The translations under genes and the position numbers were made by a program. Below, piece by piece: positions 1 to 11,700 of a stretch of 64,000 bases of DNA. A model generated the notes under the pieces. That model had not been told where the DNA came from, ran no database searches, and saw nothing but the letters and a program-made list of their open reading frames with translations. The stretch covers positions 72,083 through 136,082 of the forward strand of contig CDMY01000242.1 of NCBI GenBank assembly GCA_001179505.1, in the 5' to 3' direction. Position 1 is the first letter of the stretch. Every line of letters starts with the position of its first letter. Origin of the DNA: Vitrella brassicaformis (Eukaryota; Sar; Vitrellaceae).

Positions 1-2129
1 TCATCCTGCTGCTGCTGCTGCTGCATGGGGGAGTGGGGCTTCATCATCGGAGGCATCACTGGCGGCCTCAGCAGAGGGCGGCCGGCACCTGGCGAGAACG
101 GAAGACCGCCGGCAATGTGGGGACGGGGGGAGGCCGCTGCTGCTGCCGCGGCCTTTTCCTGCGGTGTGGAAGGCCTCTTGCGTGTGGTGCCGTCGTGTGG
201 GGGTGTTTGGGGGGGCATCATGGTGAGGATGCGAGCCTGCTCCATCCGCACCTGGGCCATCTCTTGCTGCGGGCACATTGACAGACAGCCGGGCACATTG
301 ACAGACAGACACGTAGACAGACAGACAGACAGACAGAGAGGCGGTGAGAGGCAGGTTTGTTTCGTCTGGTGGTGAGTTGGCCGGGTGCGTGTGTCCAGTA
401 CGTACCTGTCTCTGCGCAGCGAGGTGGTCGACGGCTTGTTTGAATGAAGCGCAGTTGTGGTGGAGCCGCTTGAGCACCACACGGTAGTCCTGCACATACA
501 TAGCACAGAGAGACCACACCACATCCACCCAAATGGGATGGGTGTGAGAGCGACAGTGTGCATCTCATGGCATCGCATGACATGAGGTCACTCTCACTTA
601 CCTCTAGCGTCATTGGGTGAGTGCAGTGCACCGACACCTCATGGCCCTCCTTGGCCACCTGGTGCACGGCCATACACAAACAAACCACATACATCGCAAC
701 CGCTTTCCTCCTCCTTGCGGGCTGGGCTTACGTCGCATGAGATGTTGGCCTCTCTCTGCGCGACGGCCATGATGAAGGGGATGGCGTGGCGGTCTTGAGC
801 ACCAGGCGCCTTGTCACGATTCCTATTCACCTGATGGATGGATCGATGGATGGATGGATGTGCACACAGCAGTGAGGTGATTCAGTGCATGTGTTGCGTG
901 TGTCTGAGAAAGAGAGAGTGTCTGTGCTCACAGCGACGAGTTGGTCGACGAGTCTGTCGATCTGCATGAGCTCCTGCAGCTTGGCCTTCTTCGTGTTGAC
1001 CGCCTGCTGCAGCTCCAACGCCTGCAACACGTGCATCATGATATCACGACACCACACACACACACACACACACACAGACACACACACACACACAGACACA
1101 CAGACACACACAGATAACGCACGCACACGCAGCCACGCTCAGGTGGGTCTCGTGCGCCCCACTTCTTTCTTGATTTCGACGGATGATCGGTCGCCGGGAC
1201 TCTCGGAGATGCCCTGATGGATGGATGGATGAGCCGAAGAACAGCCATATGGGCCACGGTATACATGCATCGGTGCTGGGTGGGGCGTGGGTGGGGCGTT
1301 GGTGTACCTGCCAGACGAGGTATTTGTTGGCCTTCCGCACCACCCCCAGGGCCAACAGCACATTCAACGCATCATACACACGACGACTGATGACACACAG
1401 ACACACGGCAAAGACACAGCGTCAGGCGGACAATGCAGGTGTGTATGTCCAGTGGCAGCTTCCCTCGGCTGACCGTATGTTCTTCTCCTCCAAAGGCCGG
1501 TCCTTTGAACTCTGCGAACCCTGCGCACGGCACACAACACAAGCCAACACGTCAATGTCTGTCACCCAATGAGTCGCCTCCGCTCTCTAGTTGGAATGTT
1601 GATCTGTACCTCCTGCAGTTCCATGGCGACGAGTGTATCCGCCACCTGGTTGAACGACGTCACGCCATGCTTCTTGACCTCCTCACACACCTGAGAATGC
1701 ACCACAACACACCACAACACACCAGCGCCACACAAAGCGGATGATCTGATTTGTTCTCATGTTTTCTTCTCCTCTCACCCGCACACTGAAGTGTTTGAGT
1801 CCCTTGATGGCCTTGCGCCCCTCCTGGTCGGTCTCCCTCTCCCTCTCCCTCTCATCCACACGCCTCTTACTGCCGGACGAGGGCGTCAGATGCTGATACG
1901 CCACCGGCACGCCGCCAAGCGCAAACGGACTCACCTGTGGGGCCGCAGAGGCAGCAACCTGAGGGATCTGTGGTGCTGCTGATGCCGATGCTGATGTTGA
2001 TGCGGCACTCGCATTGCTCTGCTGCTGCTGCATGCTTGGATGAGCACTGGTGGGCTGCTGTGGTGGATGAGCGGCGGAGTTGGGCACTCCGCTGGCACCT
2101 GGAGGTGCCGAAGCACCTGGCGGTATCAT
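1..2129 (-). CDS. Transcription factor DP (E2F dimerisation partner), 3' end outside window
   Basis: Multi-exon gene on the minus strand. It starts at the ATG at 2129 and is still open at base 1, where a run of Gln codons reaches the edge. The N-terminus is Pro/Ala/Gln/Ser-rich. Exon 1 ends in KGLKHFSVR (about 1760) and joins VCEEVKKHGVTSFNQVADTL (about 1690-1620). The exon near 1400-1310 carries RRVYDALNVLLALGVVRKAN. Together these are the winged-helix DNA-binding domain of DP proteins, including the RRVYDALNVL core shared by E2F and DP. Later exons give a heptad-rich dimerisation segment (1020-930, ALELQQAVNTKKAKLQELM) and the DP-specific C-terminal region (IPFIMAVAQREANISCDV, about 800-730). 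DP proteins heterodimerise with E2F in the nucleus to control S-phase genes. The family call rests on the domain order and these motifs. Introns are rich in sense-strand TG repeats. Confidence 0.9.
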
Positions 2130-2504
2130 GACTCAGGGGCCGACCGACCGTGAAACGTGAAACGAACGGTTTGGCGTTGGGGAAACGACCGAGCCTCTGC
2201 ATCTCGAGTCTGCCGTCGAAACCATCCATTCACGCGAAACGAAGCGTGTAGTGTTGGTCGACCGCTAAGCTGCTCACTCGTCCGCACCGTATGGACCGCT
2301 TGAACGGATGAACACAGGGCGTCACGCAAAGAATCGGTCCGTCCATCAAAGGACATTCCACCGAGGCAATGGACACACACGTGGATGCGCAGCCACACAG
2401 GCAGACAGGCAGACAGCCAGACACACGGTGGATCACCCAAATCACACACACACACACACACACATTGCAAAATCCTGTGTGTCCAATTCCTCTGTGTGTC
2501 AAAT

Positions 2505-2537
<33 letters not shown>

Positions 2538-2857
2538 CCCGCCCGCCCGTCTGAAAAGAAATGGTGTAGCCGGACAGGTGAGGTGTCTGTCTGATGCTGT
2601 CAGCAAAAAGTAAAGTGCTCTCTCCCCTCTCTCTCTCTCCCTCTACCTAGCCACGTCGGTGTGTAGGCTACAGCTACATATCTACCTGCACACACAGACG
2701 CACAGACGCACAGACGCCGGATTGGATTGATGCTGTATAGTATGTCTGTGCCGCTGCTGATATATAGACAGAGGTCTGTCTGTCTGTCTTGTTTGTTTGT
2801 GGTCTCTCACCCACCTGCCCGGGCCGGCCGACGCGCTCGGCGCCTCAGGAATGGTAT
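2130..2857. other. Intergenic sequence with simple repeats; right part belongs to the inverted duplication
   Basis: No gene is seen. From about 2270 rightwards the sequence is the reverse complement of 56450-57020, for example the stretch with CGGTCCATACGG and the CACACA, CTCTCT and GTGTGT runs. It is therefore the 3' flank of gene A and was duplicated with it. Microsatellites include (CA)n near 2445-2465, (CT)n near 2505-2522 and (TGTC)n near 2770-2790. Confidence 0.7.
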
Positions 2858-2981
2858 CAGTAATTGAACTTCTCCTGCACCCACACACAGACACAGACAG
2901 ACAATGACAGACAGACAGACAGACAATGACAGCTGGACCTGGTCCGTCCAGCTGTCGTACTCGTCTTCAGTCTGAAGACCA

Positions 2982-3015
<34 letters not shown>

Positions 3016-4440
3016 TCCTTAGCGTCTGTCTGTCTGTCTGTCTGTCTGTCGCTGCCAGTGATCAAAGTAAGTGTGTCAGTACTTACGATGCATTCCTTGA
3101 GCGGCCCTCCTTTGTTCGCTTATCTCCTGCACCCACACACAGACACACTCATTGACAGACAGACAATGACATGTGTGTGTGTGTGTGTGTGTGTGTATGG
3201 TCTTGACCTTCTCGTATTCGGGTCCAGGCTGAAGACCACACACACACACAGAGAGAGATCCTTCGCGTCTGTCTGTCTGTCTGTCGCTGCCAGTCGTCAA
3301 AGAAAGTGTGTACTCACGATGCACTTCTTGTTCCAGCACTTGCAGCCGGTGCCACAACTCTTCCCATTTTTGGCCTTCTTTTTGCATTTGTCGTCGTTTT
3401 CCGAACACTGCTTACGGGCGAGTTCCTGCCAGCCAGTCAACCAATCACACACAGCCACGGGAATCTGTCTTCGTGTGTCTCCCTTGTATTTGCGTGTTAC
3501 CTTTTCCAAGTATTTTTGGTATTTTAACTTCTCATCACCCATGCCCACCGACGTCGCCTCTGCACGCACACAAACACACACAGATACAGACAGATACACC
3601 GCACCCACACGTCGATGATCATTGGTCGTTGGGTTACTTTTGAGTTTTTCGCTCTTAGGTGGGTCGGTGAGGGCGTTGATTTTTTGCTCGGCGGCCTCCA
3701 TGGCGTTGAGGGCCTCTTGATGTGTGACGATGGCAGCCTGGTGCACCGCTATGGCGGCCTTGTGGCTGGCCGTGCCTCGCTCCAGCTGCTGCTGGATGGC
3801 GGCCAACGACACCTGCAGATGGGTACCCGATGACAGCTCAGCCGAGGACCCTGCACACACACAGACGCACAGACAGATATGCACACATCCATCAGACCAC
3901 GGAATGGCACGGATGTCGAGGAGCGGTGGTGGGCCGGCATTGGCTCATCTTCTATCTACGCACCAGCCTCAACGAAGGCACTGGGGTTGTTATTGATGTC
4001 ATTGATGGCGTCCATGCGCTCCTCCATGGGCACCTCTATGTCCGCTGCAGCCATCCATCCATCCACACCACACACAGAGCCTCCACGACGTCCATAGATC
4101 CATAGATCTATCTAGCCATCCCTCCCTCACTGTCGTCGTGGAACTCCTGGGTGTAGAGATTCTTGCCGTGGGTGAGGGGAAGGCCCAGCAGGCCCACGGC
4201 CAACACGCCCAACAAACCCGCCAGCAACATCCGAACCGACGTCATCCTCCCGCTTACTCGGTGGCTTGCAGCCAGCACCACACCGTGGCTGACGTCATCA
4301 CACAGCAGCACAAACAGGGGGTGGAGGGAACGTCAGATCAGCCACTCCGAGGGCTATTCCTGCCCTAGATATATTACCTGAACCGATGGAGTCGCTTTTT
4401 CTTTCTTTTCGAAAAAAGGGCCAAAGTTCGGCCAGGTTGC
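2270..4440. repeat. Left copy of a ~2.1-kb inverted segmental duplication (gene A unit)
   Basis: This stretch matches 54900-57020 in reverse complement through coding exons, introns and both flanks. Examples are the start region of A (GACGTCATCC at 4241), the signal-peptide exon, the Ala/Gln-rich exon and the 3' flank with CCGTATGGACCGCTT near 2287. The copies differ by substitutions, microsatellite length and loss or gain of small exon units. The arms lie about 50 kb apart in opposite orientation. Confidence 0.85.
2858..4245 (-). CDS. Secreted small Cys-containing protein with Ala/Gln-rich helix (family A, copy 1)
   Basis: Family not recognised. The ATG at 4245 opens a clear signal peptide (MTSVRMLLAGLLGVLAVGLL, then GLPLTHGKN), so the product should enter the secretory pathway. 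The second exon (about 4050-3965) reads MEERMDAIND. The third (about 3850-3650) is a helical Ala/Gln/His-rich segment (SLAAIQQQLERGTASHKAAI). An exon at 3425-3330 is Cys/Lys-rich: CGTGCKCWNKKC preceded by further Cys residues. Several very short exons follow (PGPEYEK, EISEQRRAAQGMH, TEDEYDSWTDQ), ending EKFNY-stop at 2858. Each small exon sits in a repeated unit with the same flanking CAGA/GTGT tracts, so internal tandem duplication built the 3' half. It is head-to-head with gene B (249 bp). A second copy lies at 55128-56450. Short-exon junctions are approximate. Confidence 0.7.
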
Positions 4441-4494
4441 AGGGGCGCCCTAACATCCGCTCGTGAAACGAAGGGTGAATCGGTACCTACACCG
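4246..4494. promoter_or_regulatory. Divergent intergenic region between A and B
   Basis: This 249-bp gap separates the starts of two oppositely transcribed genes and probably contains both promoters. The pairing of an A start with a B start recurs at 54690-55127, where only a B 5' fragment survives, so the interval was duplicated with its genes. No TATA box or other named motif was identified. Confidence 0.45.
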
Positions 4495-6500
4495 ATGTCG
4501 GCCGCAGCCGCAGCGCCAGCTGGTTCGAAGAAGCGAAAAACCACCGTCGGCGAAGCGGCCGATGATGAGTCAGTCGTCCCCTCCCGGCTGCATGGCGTGA
4601 CCAGCGGTCGTGAGGAGGTCGATGCGGTGGTGGAGCAGGCGGCAGGATGCATGGATGGCCTTCGTGGCGTGTTCAAGACGGCAGTAGCTGCGGCAGAGGG
4701 CGAAATCGAGCAGCTAGCGGCGGAGATCAACCAGCTCTTCATCGCAAATGGCGGCACGGTGGAGCCGCACAAGACCAGCGGCAAGCTCAAGCTCAACGTG
4801 GGCGGCACGGTCTTCTTCATCTCAGTCCAGCGACTGCTTCAGCCCAAGATGAAGCTGACGTACCTCTCCACCTTGCTGCTGCACTTCATCGACGCCCTGC
4901 CCAAGGACACCAACAATCTGCCCTTCCTCGAGGCGCATCCGCCCTACTTCCACTGGCTGCGCGACCAGCTGGCGCTGCTCGAGAGCCCTCACCTCGACGA
5001 GATCAGCCTGCACTCACCGGAGGCCGACGATCCCTCATACTCGGAGTACCATTCGCTGTTCATGCAGAAGGTGGTCGGTGACATCGAGATGGAGGAGCAG
5101 CCGCGGGCGCCCGGCTCGTCGGCAGCAGCATCGGCAAATGGTGGCGGGGGAGGCGAGCAGCGGGATGTAGAGATGGCCGACGGGAGCGGCCAAGAGGGGC
5201 AGAGGGAGGGGGCGGACGGTGATGGCGGGGTGAAGAGGGTGTTTCGGCAGATAGATCGGCACATGCGGCGCTACGAGAGTCTGCTCGAGGGCCTGCAGAA
5301 GCAGAAGAAGGCCATGGAGGCCTTCCTGGCGGCGATGCGGCCGTTTGTCAATCGGGACAGCAGCGGTGAGGATCTCGAGGTGATGACGCTGAGCGTGTCT
5401 GATGAGGAAGTGTCGGTCCTCCGCCGCACCATTGTCCTCCTCGGCCAAGACCATGTGCTTGTGACGCGGTTCGACCGCGCGTCAGTCCTGCAGCTCATCG
5501 TCGACTTTGCCCGCCGCCTGACTGTCGTCATGCCGCCCGGCCAGTTCGTGCATCCGCCGGTGGTGGCGCCGCACGAGAAGGCCATCTTTGCCGTCGAGTT
5601 GGACATGTACGGCCTCGACACGGTGCCGCCTGTCGGTGAGGCGGCGGGGGCGTCCGCTGTGATCAAGACGGCCGACGAGTGGCTGGCGGTGATGGAGATG
5701 ACAGACAAGAAGATCGCAACGGCGCCATCGCTGCTGTACAAGTGAGACCAAATGCTGACACAAGACAGGCAGAGCAGACCACAAGAGGCATGCATCTGTC
5801 GTCTGTGGTGTGTCATCTCTGTTAGGGGCAGTCGCGACACGTATGCGTTCCCCAAGATGCTCGAGTGCGTGGCCGGCAAGAGCGGCCTGCTCTTCGCCCT
5901 CAAAGAGGGCCACACACACCGATTCGGCACCTTCATCGACGGCCCCATTACACCGCCTGCTGAGCCCACAGAGAACAACGGCTACTATGTGCCCGTCTTC
6001 TTCTTTTCGCTGTCCGGCGCGTACGATACGCCGACGAAGATCGAGATACCCGAGGAGAAGCAGAAGGTGACGGTGGCCGGCACACAGGGGGTGGTGAAGA
6101 ACGACAGGGACGAGCCGCGTGCCAACGTGGCCATCGCTCGCGGGTGCCTATGGCTGGGATGCGCCAAGCCAGGTCCGGCGGCCGACATCAGCAGCTGCGT
6201 GCAGTGGATCGAGGGAGACTGCCTGCCCGCGGGGTATGAGGGCGACATGGATGATGATGGCGATGGTTTCCTCGGTCAGTCGCTGGACTTGACAGCGAGC
6301 GAGATCGAAATATGGCACATTCAACAGGTGGCGCGGGGCGGGGAGGGGCGGGGAGGGAATACGACACACTCATGGCTTTGCTGCACGGCGCGTTTGCTCA
6401 CCCGTGTGTGTGTGTCTGTGTGTGTGAGTAGGTGCAAGGCGGCTGGGCGGGCGGGCTGATGGCAGCCCGTCACGTAGAAGACGGCAGCTGGAGCAGATAA
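4495..6500 (+). CDS. BTB/T1-TLDc domain protein (family B, copy 1)
   Basis: Three exons (4495-5741, 5826-6327, 6432-6500) join in phase to give 605 residues. Residues 11-15 (SKKRK) form a possible nuclear signal. A heptad-rich helix spans about 40-85. The BTB/T1 fold of K-channel-tetramerisation proteins starts at 98 with KLKLNVGGTV. An acidic Ser/Gly/Glu linker covers about 200-260 and another helix about 260-290. The C-terminal part (about 417-585; SRDTYAFPKMLE, GLLFALKEGHTHRFGTFIDG, VPVFFFSLSGAYDTP, ending SEIEIWHI) has the spacing of a TLDc domain, known from oxidation-resistance proteins such as OXR1/TLDC2. BTB suggests oligomerisation; the actual role is unknown. Its last exon (VQGGWAGG...) differs from the VGSG-stop end of B'. 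Domain calls are by pattern. Confidence 0.82.
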
Positions 6501-7131
6501 GATAGATCATGTGATGTGTGCGGAGCGGAGGAGGGAGGCGAGGCGGCTGCCGGCTTGGTGGGTATCGATAGACATCCATGCGATGCGTGTATCGGTCGGT
6601 GTGCACAAGTATGATTGATAATTCAAAGCCATGATGCACGAACGAAAAGATGGATGTGCACACTGCTTGACTGACTGATTGTCTATCTCAAGCCTTCATG
6701 TGACGTGACGACACACAACCGGCCTGTGCACCGCACCTCAGCACATCTGACTCACAGCACCTAGCAGCCTGTTGGTGACTTAAGACTGGTTGATGGTGTG
6801 GGTGTGGGCGGTGTGTGTGGGTGTAGAGGTCTTCATTCAGAGAGAAGCTTTCACCGAAATTGACATACATCGCCTGTCCATCGTCCATCCATCCATCCAT
6901 CCAGCCACCGATGAGCCCCGCCCGGCCGTCCCGTCCTTAATTTGCACAGAGCGAGAATCAGTGGATGGATGAATGTGCCATCGGATGGTTCATCAGTAGA
7001 ATGTTACTGACAGTCTCGAACACAAACCAAGCACAGGGCAACACACATGGACACGCCACACACGCCACATCAAGGCTATATGAACAGGCCAGCAGCACAG
7101 CAGCAGCGCAGCAGCAGCAGCCAATCGGACA
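6501..7131. other. Spacer between convergent B and C, partly duplicated elsewhere
   Basis: No gene is supported. Bases about 6700-6960 match 54305-54570 in reverse complement, including the Gly/Pro-rich stretch around CCCCGCCCGGCCGTCC. Bases about 6965-7130 match the 3' flank of C' (62260-62445) in reverse complement, including a CAGCAG run. (CCAT)n repeats lie near 6883-6903. Confidence 0.7.
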
Positions 7132-8562
7132 TCAATGAAGAAGCCGCACGCCATATGATACACACATCATGAGTGCCTGGCTCTCCCGCTGACTGTCTAG
7201 CTGCCAGCTCCATTTTCCGCTATCTATCTGTGCCCACACTCCTGGCCACCACCGGACCTTACCGATACTCACGGGGGCCATGATAAACATTCCCCAGTCG
7301 CCCCACTCGACGACGACCGGTGACCACCCGAGCCTCCCCATGGCTTGTGTTCCCAGGATGTTGATGTGCTCAAAGTCGCCGAACGACGGCGCACACTCGA
7401 TCAGGTGCTCCTTGCCCAGGTGATCCTCAATCCGCACCGTCAAGTTCGACGGGAGGGCATCGCTGTCGATGGGTTTCTCGAGAAGCGCAGCCATGGCCTT
7501 CTTGCTGAGATAAGACCACACGGCGGTCGTGTCAATGACGAAGAGCACGTTGATCGGCTTCCCGAATCCCCCCTTAAGGGGATCCCAGCGACACACGAGG
7601 TTGACGCACAGGCGATAGGTGTCCACGTGCAGGACGCCCTCGGGTGGGTAGCTGTGCTGTCGTTCAGATGGCGCCACAGAGAGATACTCAGCACCGAGGT
7701 CCCTGGATATCGCCTCCATCTCCTTCTCTGCCATGTCAGGCAGCTTCACCGCATACTCGTGAGGATGACGCGCCTTGCCCTCCGGAGGGCCATCGAAAGA
7801 TGTAACCTTCTCCTCTCGATGAAGCACTTGTCCGGTTGGCGGCTTCACATCGGCGGCGGCGGAAGACAATGCACTGCTGCTCGTGAGGGGCTCACGAGCA
7901 GCCACCTGCAGACCCTCCCCATCCCAGCCCGCCCAAACTCCTGGACGCCACCGACGCCTTCCGATACTCACGGGGGCCATGACAAACGAGCCTCTCCCCC
8001 AGTCCACGAGCGGTGACCACCCGAGCTTCGCCATTGCGTTTGTTCCCAGGATGTTGATGTGCTCCCAGTCGCCGAACGACTGCGCACACTCGATCGGTAG
8101 ATGATCAATCCCCATGAAAAAACACGGCGCGGTGTTATCAAGGTCTGGGTGCAGAAGCACTCTGGCCTCCTTGGTGAGGTAAGACCACACGGCGGTCGTG
8201 TCAACGACGAAGAGCACGTTGATTGGGCTATCCCGAAAGTGACACACGAGGTTGACGCACAGGCGATGGGTTCCCTGGTGCAGGACGCCCTTGGGCGGAT
8301 AGCTGTGCTGTCGTGTAGATGGCGCCACAGAGAGATACTCAGCACCAAGGCGCCTGGAAGTCTCCTTCATGTCCTCCTCTGTCACGTCAGGCAGCTTCAC
8401 CGCATACTCGAAATGATACCGCGCCTTGCCCACTGGAGTCTCATGCAGGTGGCGTGGGGAGGGTCTGCAGGTCGTGGGGAGGGTCTGCAGGTGGCTGCCG
8501 GCGAGTCGCCTCAGGGCAAGAGGACGCACTCGTCGGGCAAAGGAAACATCTGCACGCACCAC
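7132..8562 (-). CDS. Two-repeat retropepsin-like protein (family C, copy 1), start codon apparently lost
   Basis: One long uninterrupted minus-strand frame of about 475 codons, with no GT-repeat introns. It contains two homologous repeats of about 200 residues. Each repeat has a YAVKLPD segment, RQHSYPP, then INVLFVVDTTAVWSYL, and about 70 residues later HINILGTNAMAKLGW. A hydrophobic strand followed by D-T-x-A, then a hydrophobic-hydrophobic-G motif, is the signature layout of retropepsin-type aspartic proteases; Thr replaces the usual Gly, so catalysis is uncertain. The N-terminus is Arg-rich (ARRVRPLALRRLAG), like a mitochondrial presequence. The expected ATG (about 8551, present in C') is out of frame here because one T is missing in the following T-run, and a stop lies upstream. 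A GTGAGT donor and CTGCAG acceptor could remove a 66-base in-frame segment. It may be a pseudogene or a sequencing error. Confidence 0.62.
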   Translation of the reverse strand: MVRADVSFARRVRPLALRRLAGSHLQTLPTTCRPSPRHLHETPVGKARYHFEYAVKLPDVTEEDMKETSRRLGAEYLSVAPSTRQHSYPPKGVLHQGTHRLCVNLVCHFRDSPINVLFVVDTTAVWSYLTKEARVLLHPDLDNTAPCFFMGIDHLPIECAQSFGDWEHINILGTNAMAKLGWSPLVDWGRGSFVMAPVSIGRRRWRPGVWAGWDGEGLQVAAREPLTSSSALSSAAADVKPPTGQVLHREEKVTSFDGPPEGKARHPHEYAVKLPDMAEKEMEAISRDLGAEYLSVAPSERQHSYPPEGVLHVDTYRLCVNLVCRWDPLKGGFGKPINVLFVIDTTAVWSYLSKKAMAALLEKPIDSDALPSNLTVRIEDHLGKEHLIECAPSFGDFEHINILGTQAMGRLGWSPVVVEWGDWGMFIMAPVSIGKVRWWPGVWAQIDSGKWSWQLDSQRESQALMMCVSYGVRLLH

Positions 8563-8758
8563 ACTTCAGAGAACGCCATCAGCAACGAGCCGCGCCTGCC
8601 GGCTGTCGTGATCAATTGGTGGAATGTGTGTGTGTGCTCACCCTGGTCAAGACCTTGGTCAGCGGCGCTCCTTGCACCTGCGATCTTAGCCCAGCGATCC
8701 TCGTTTTGCCGAGAGAATGCGCAAAACGAGAGGCATGATGGCCATCGGATGACTCGCC
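8563..8758. promoter_or_regulatory. Divergent interval between C and the Obg gene
   Basis: About 196 bp lie between the 5' ends of C (minus) and the Obg gene (plus). The left two-thirds, up to about 8690, resembles the region upstream of C' (60690-60800, including CTGGTCAAGACC and CAATTGATCACGACAGCCGG). That part is therefore the duplicated C promoter region. Confidence 0.4.
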
Positions 8759-11700
8759 ATGCTCGTGTTGGCCCTGCTGACCCATTGCTTTGCCGCCGCG
8801 ATGGGCCGGGATGATTTATCGTTCATCGCTCTGGCGCCTCGGATTCGCAGATCTGCTGCTTGGCACACGAGGAGAAGGAGAGGAAAGGTACACACACTGC
8901 ACACAGACACCGTGGACGGAAACAGAGAGAGAGAGATCGATGTGCGCACATACTTCTTCGTGCGTCACGTCAGGCCAACCGTGTGTGTGAGGGTGTGAGG
9001 ATGATGGTGAATGTGGAGGGCAGCCTCAAGAAGGACAAGAGGCTCGACCTCCAGTTCTACGATCAGGCCGACGTACGTACGTACGCATCCAACGGGCATG
9101 TCACGACCCCCGTGTGCGCGCGTGTGTGTGTCAGGTGTACGTCCGCGGCGGGTCTGGAGGGCCTGGTGCGGTGACATTCAAACCACTGAGGGGGCGAGGA
9201 CAGGTATGGTGTGTGGGCAGGGGGGCTCACACAACACATGATTGATTCAGTGTCTGTCTGTCTGTGCGTGTGTGTGTGTGTGTCTGTCTGTGTGAGCAGG
9301 GTCCGCCCAACGGTGGCAGTGGCGGCAGAGGGGGCAGCGTGTACCTCCTCTGCGACAACAAGATGAACACGCTGCAGGCACACACACCACACACCTATAC
9401 ACCCAAACATGTGGATGCGTTTATGAGTCTATTTGTTCACACACAGGGTCTGCGTGGCCGAGCGTCGTTTCGCGCCAGCCACGGGGAGGCCGGCGGCTTT
9501 GGCTTCAAGACCGGCAAAAACGCCCCTGACGTCATTATACGGTGCGACTGGCTGTCTCGACGTATGTGTGTGCCTACCTGTCTGCATGAATATCTCTCTG
9601 TGTGTGCGCGTGTGTGTCAGGGTGCCGCCAGGGACTGTCGTGAAGGACCCAGGAACGGACGAAACGCTCGGTAGGTACAGGTGCCTTCACACACACAGAG
9701 GGACACAGAGGCATGTGTCGTGTGTGCGTGTGTACGTCTGTTGTATGTTCCTGCCTGCAGCGACTCTGTCGCTGTCTGGCGACAAGTGGCTGGCGGCCAG
9801 GGGCGGCAACGCGGGCGTCGGCAACGGACCCCCAAACGCCAAAGCCAGCCAAGTGAGCACACACAACACACACACACAGGACGATATGCGCACGTATGTG
9901 TGTGCATCTCTCTCGGACAGGGTCGTGTGGCTTTCACCGGTCGGAGCGCTCCTCCTCAGGCGGGCGAGAAGAGGTGGATCAGACTAGAGGTGAGCAGAGG
10001 TGAAGTGAGGTGGGGTAGCGATGCCATACCCTGCCATCTGAGCCATTGCTCTCTCTTCCGATCTCTCTCTGTGGGTGCGTGTGTGTGTGTGTCAGTTGAG
10101 TCTGTTGGCTGACATCGGTCTGGCGGGCATCCCCAACGCCGGCAAGTCGACCCTCCTGTCGACGGTGACCAACGCGCGGCCGAAGATAGCCAACTACCCC
10201 TTCACCACACTCGTGCCAAAGTACGACCACCTGCACACACGCACGTACACACAATGGGGTGTGTGTGTGTGTGTGCAGCCTTGGTGTGTGGGAGCCGAGC
10301 CAGTCCATTCTGGTGCACAACACAAAGCGGAAGGAACGTGCTCACGATGACGATCGCGATCGTGCACAGGTGCGTGCCCCGTGTGTTTGTGTTTGTGTTT
10401 GTGTGTCCATGTATGTATGAGTGTGGGGACGGCGTGTGTTGATCAGGAGAAGGACAGTGACAGTGACAGTGGCAATGGTGTGGATGGTGATGGTGATGGT
10501 GGTGTGTTGGGCCTCAAGCACAGCCTCAGCGTACAGAAGAGGAAAAAGGGTAGGTACACACCGAACAGACAGGCAGACAGACAGACAGACAGAGAGAGAG
10601 ACCACACACTCATCCACCCATCCCTCACGTGCCTTTAGGTGCGTCGAGCAAAGGCTTGGTGCTACTCGACATCCCCGGGCTGGTAGAGGGCGCCCACAAG
10701 GTGCCCGCCTACCTGAAACACACACACATCCGTCCATCCACGCAGCCACACATCTCTCTCTGTGTGTGAGTGGTTAGGGTGTCGGTTTGGGATTGGCCTT
10801 CCTCCGCCACGTCGAGCGGTGCCGGGTCATCTTTCACATCGTCAGCGGCGCTTCCGTCGATCCCGTTGGTATACATACATCCTAACAGACAGACAGACAG
10901 ACAGACGTGGTTGGATGGATGGATGGATGGATGTGTGGATGTGTGGATGGATGTGTGGATGTGTGGATGTGTGGATGTGTGGATGGATGCAGGCGACTTC
11001 AGGGCGTTGAACGACGAGCTGCTTTTGTTCAACCCCAGGCTGCTCGAGAAGCCGCACGTGGTGGTCCTCAACAAGATCGACCTTCCTGAGGTAGATTGAT
11101 AAGCCGTCCGCGAACCACTCATCCACACACACGTATGTATGTGTGCAGGTGCGCGCCCGGCTGCCCGAGTTGCGTGAGCGCCTGCTCGAGGCCATGGGTG
11201 AGAGGCCATCCACACACACACACACACACAGTACATGTGTCTCCGTGTGTGTGTATCCCGATCTGTGCAGGGCACGAGCGTCTTGTGTGCATCAGTGCGG
11301 CCACGGGCGAAGGCGTGGAGGAGCTCATGCAGCGCACCAGAAACGTACGTACGAACGCACTCCACCCACGCCACGCACAATTCCCACATCCATTCATCCA
11401 TCCATTGGTCCGTCTGCAGCTGGTTGACAAGCGCGAGCGCATGGAGGACGAGAGGCTCCTGACGGCCCTGGCAGACGACGAGGGAGGAGACGACACACGC
11501 GATGTGTGTGGGCACCCACTCATACACTCATCCACACGCACACACACGTGTGTTTCTGCCGGCATATGTGCGCGTGCAGGCGGCTGGCGCAGAAGGTGAG
11601 GATGCCACCACGAGCACCAGCAGCAGCAGCAGCAGCAGCAGCGGCAGACCAGACGGCTACTGGATCGAGAACATTTCGCTCGGCAAGTGGCGCATCGGCG

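Noticed and set aside
1036-1406. Long Cys/Val-only reading frames such as those over (TG)n tracts
   Set aside because: Runs of CVCVCV come from translating TG/CA microsatellites in introns. They overlap better-supported exons and show no conservation.
7132-8562. C as an endogenous retrovirus remnant
   Set aside because: Only a protease-like fold is suggested. The flanks are duplicated host-type DNA, there are no LTRs, and no other retroviral domain is present.
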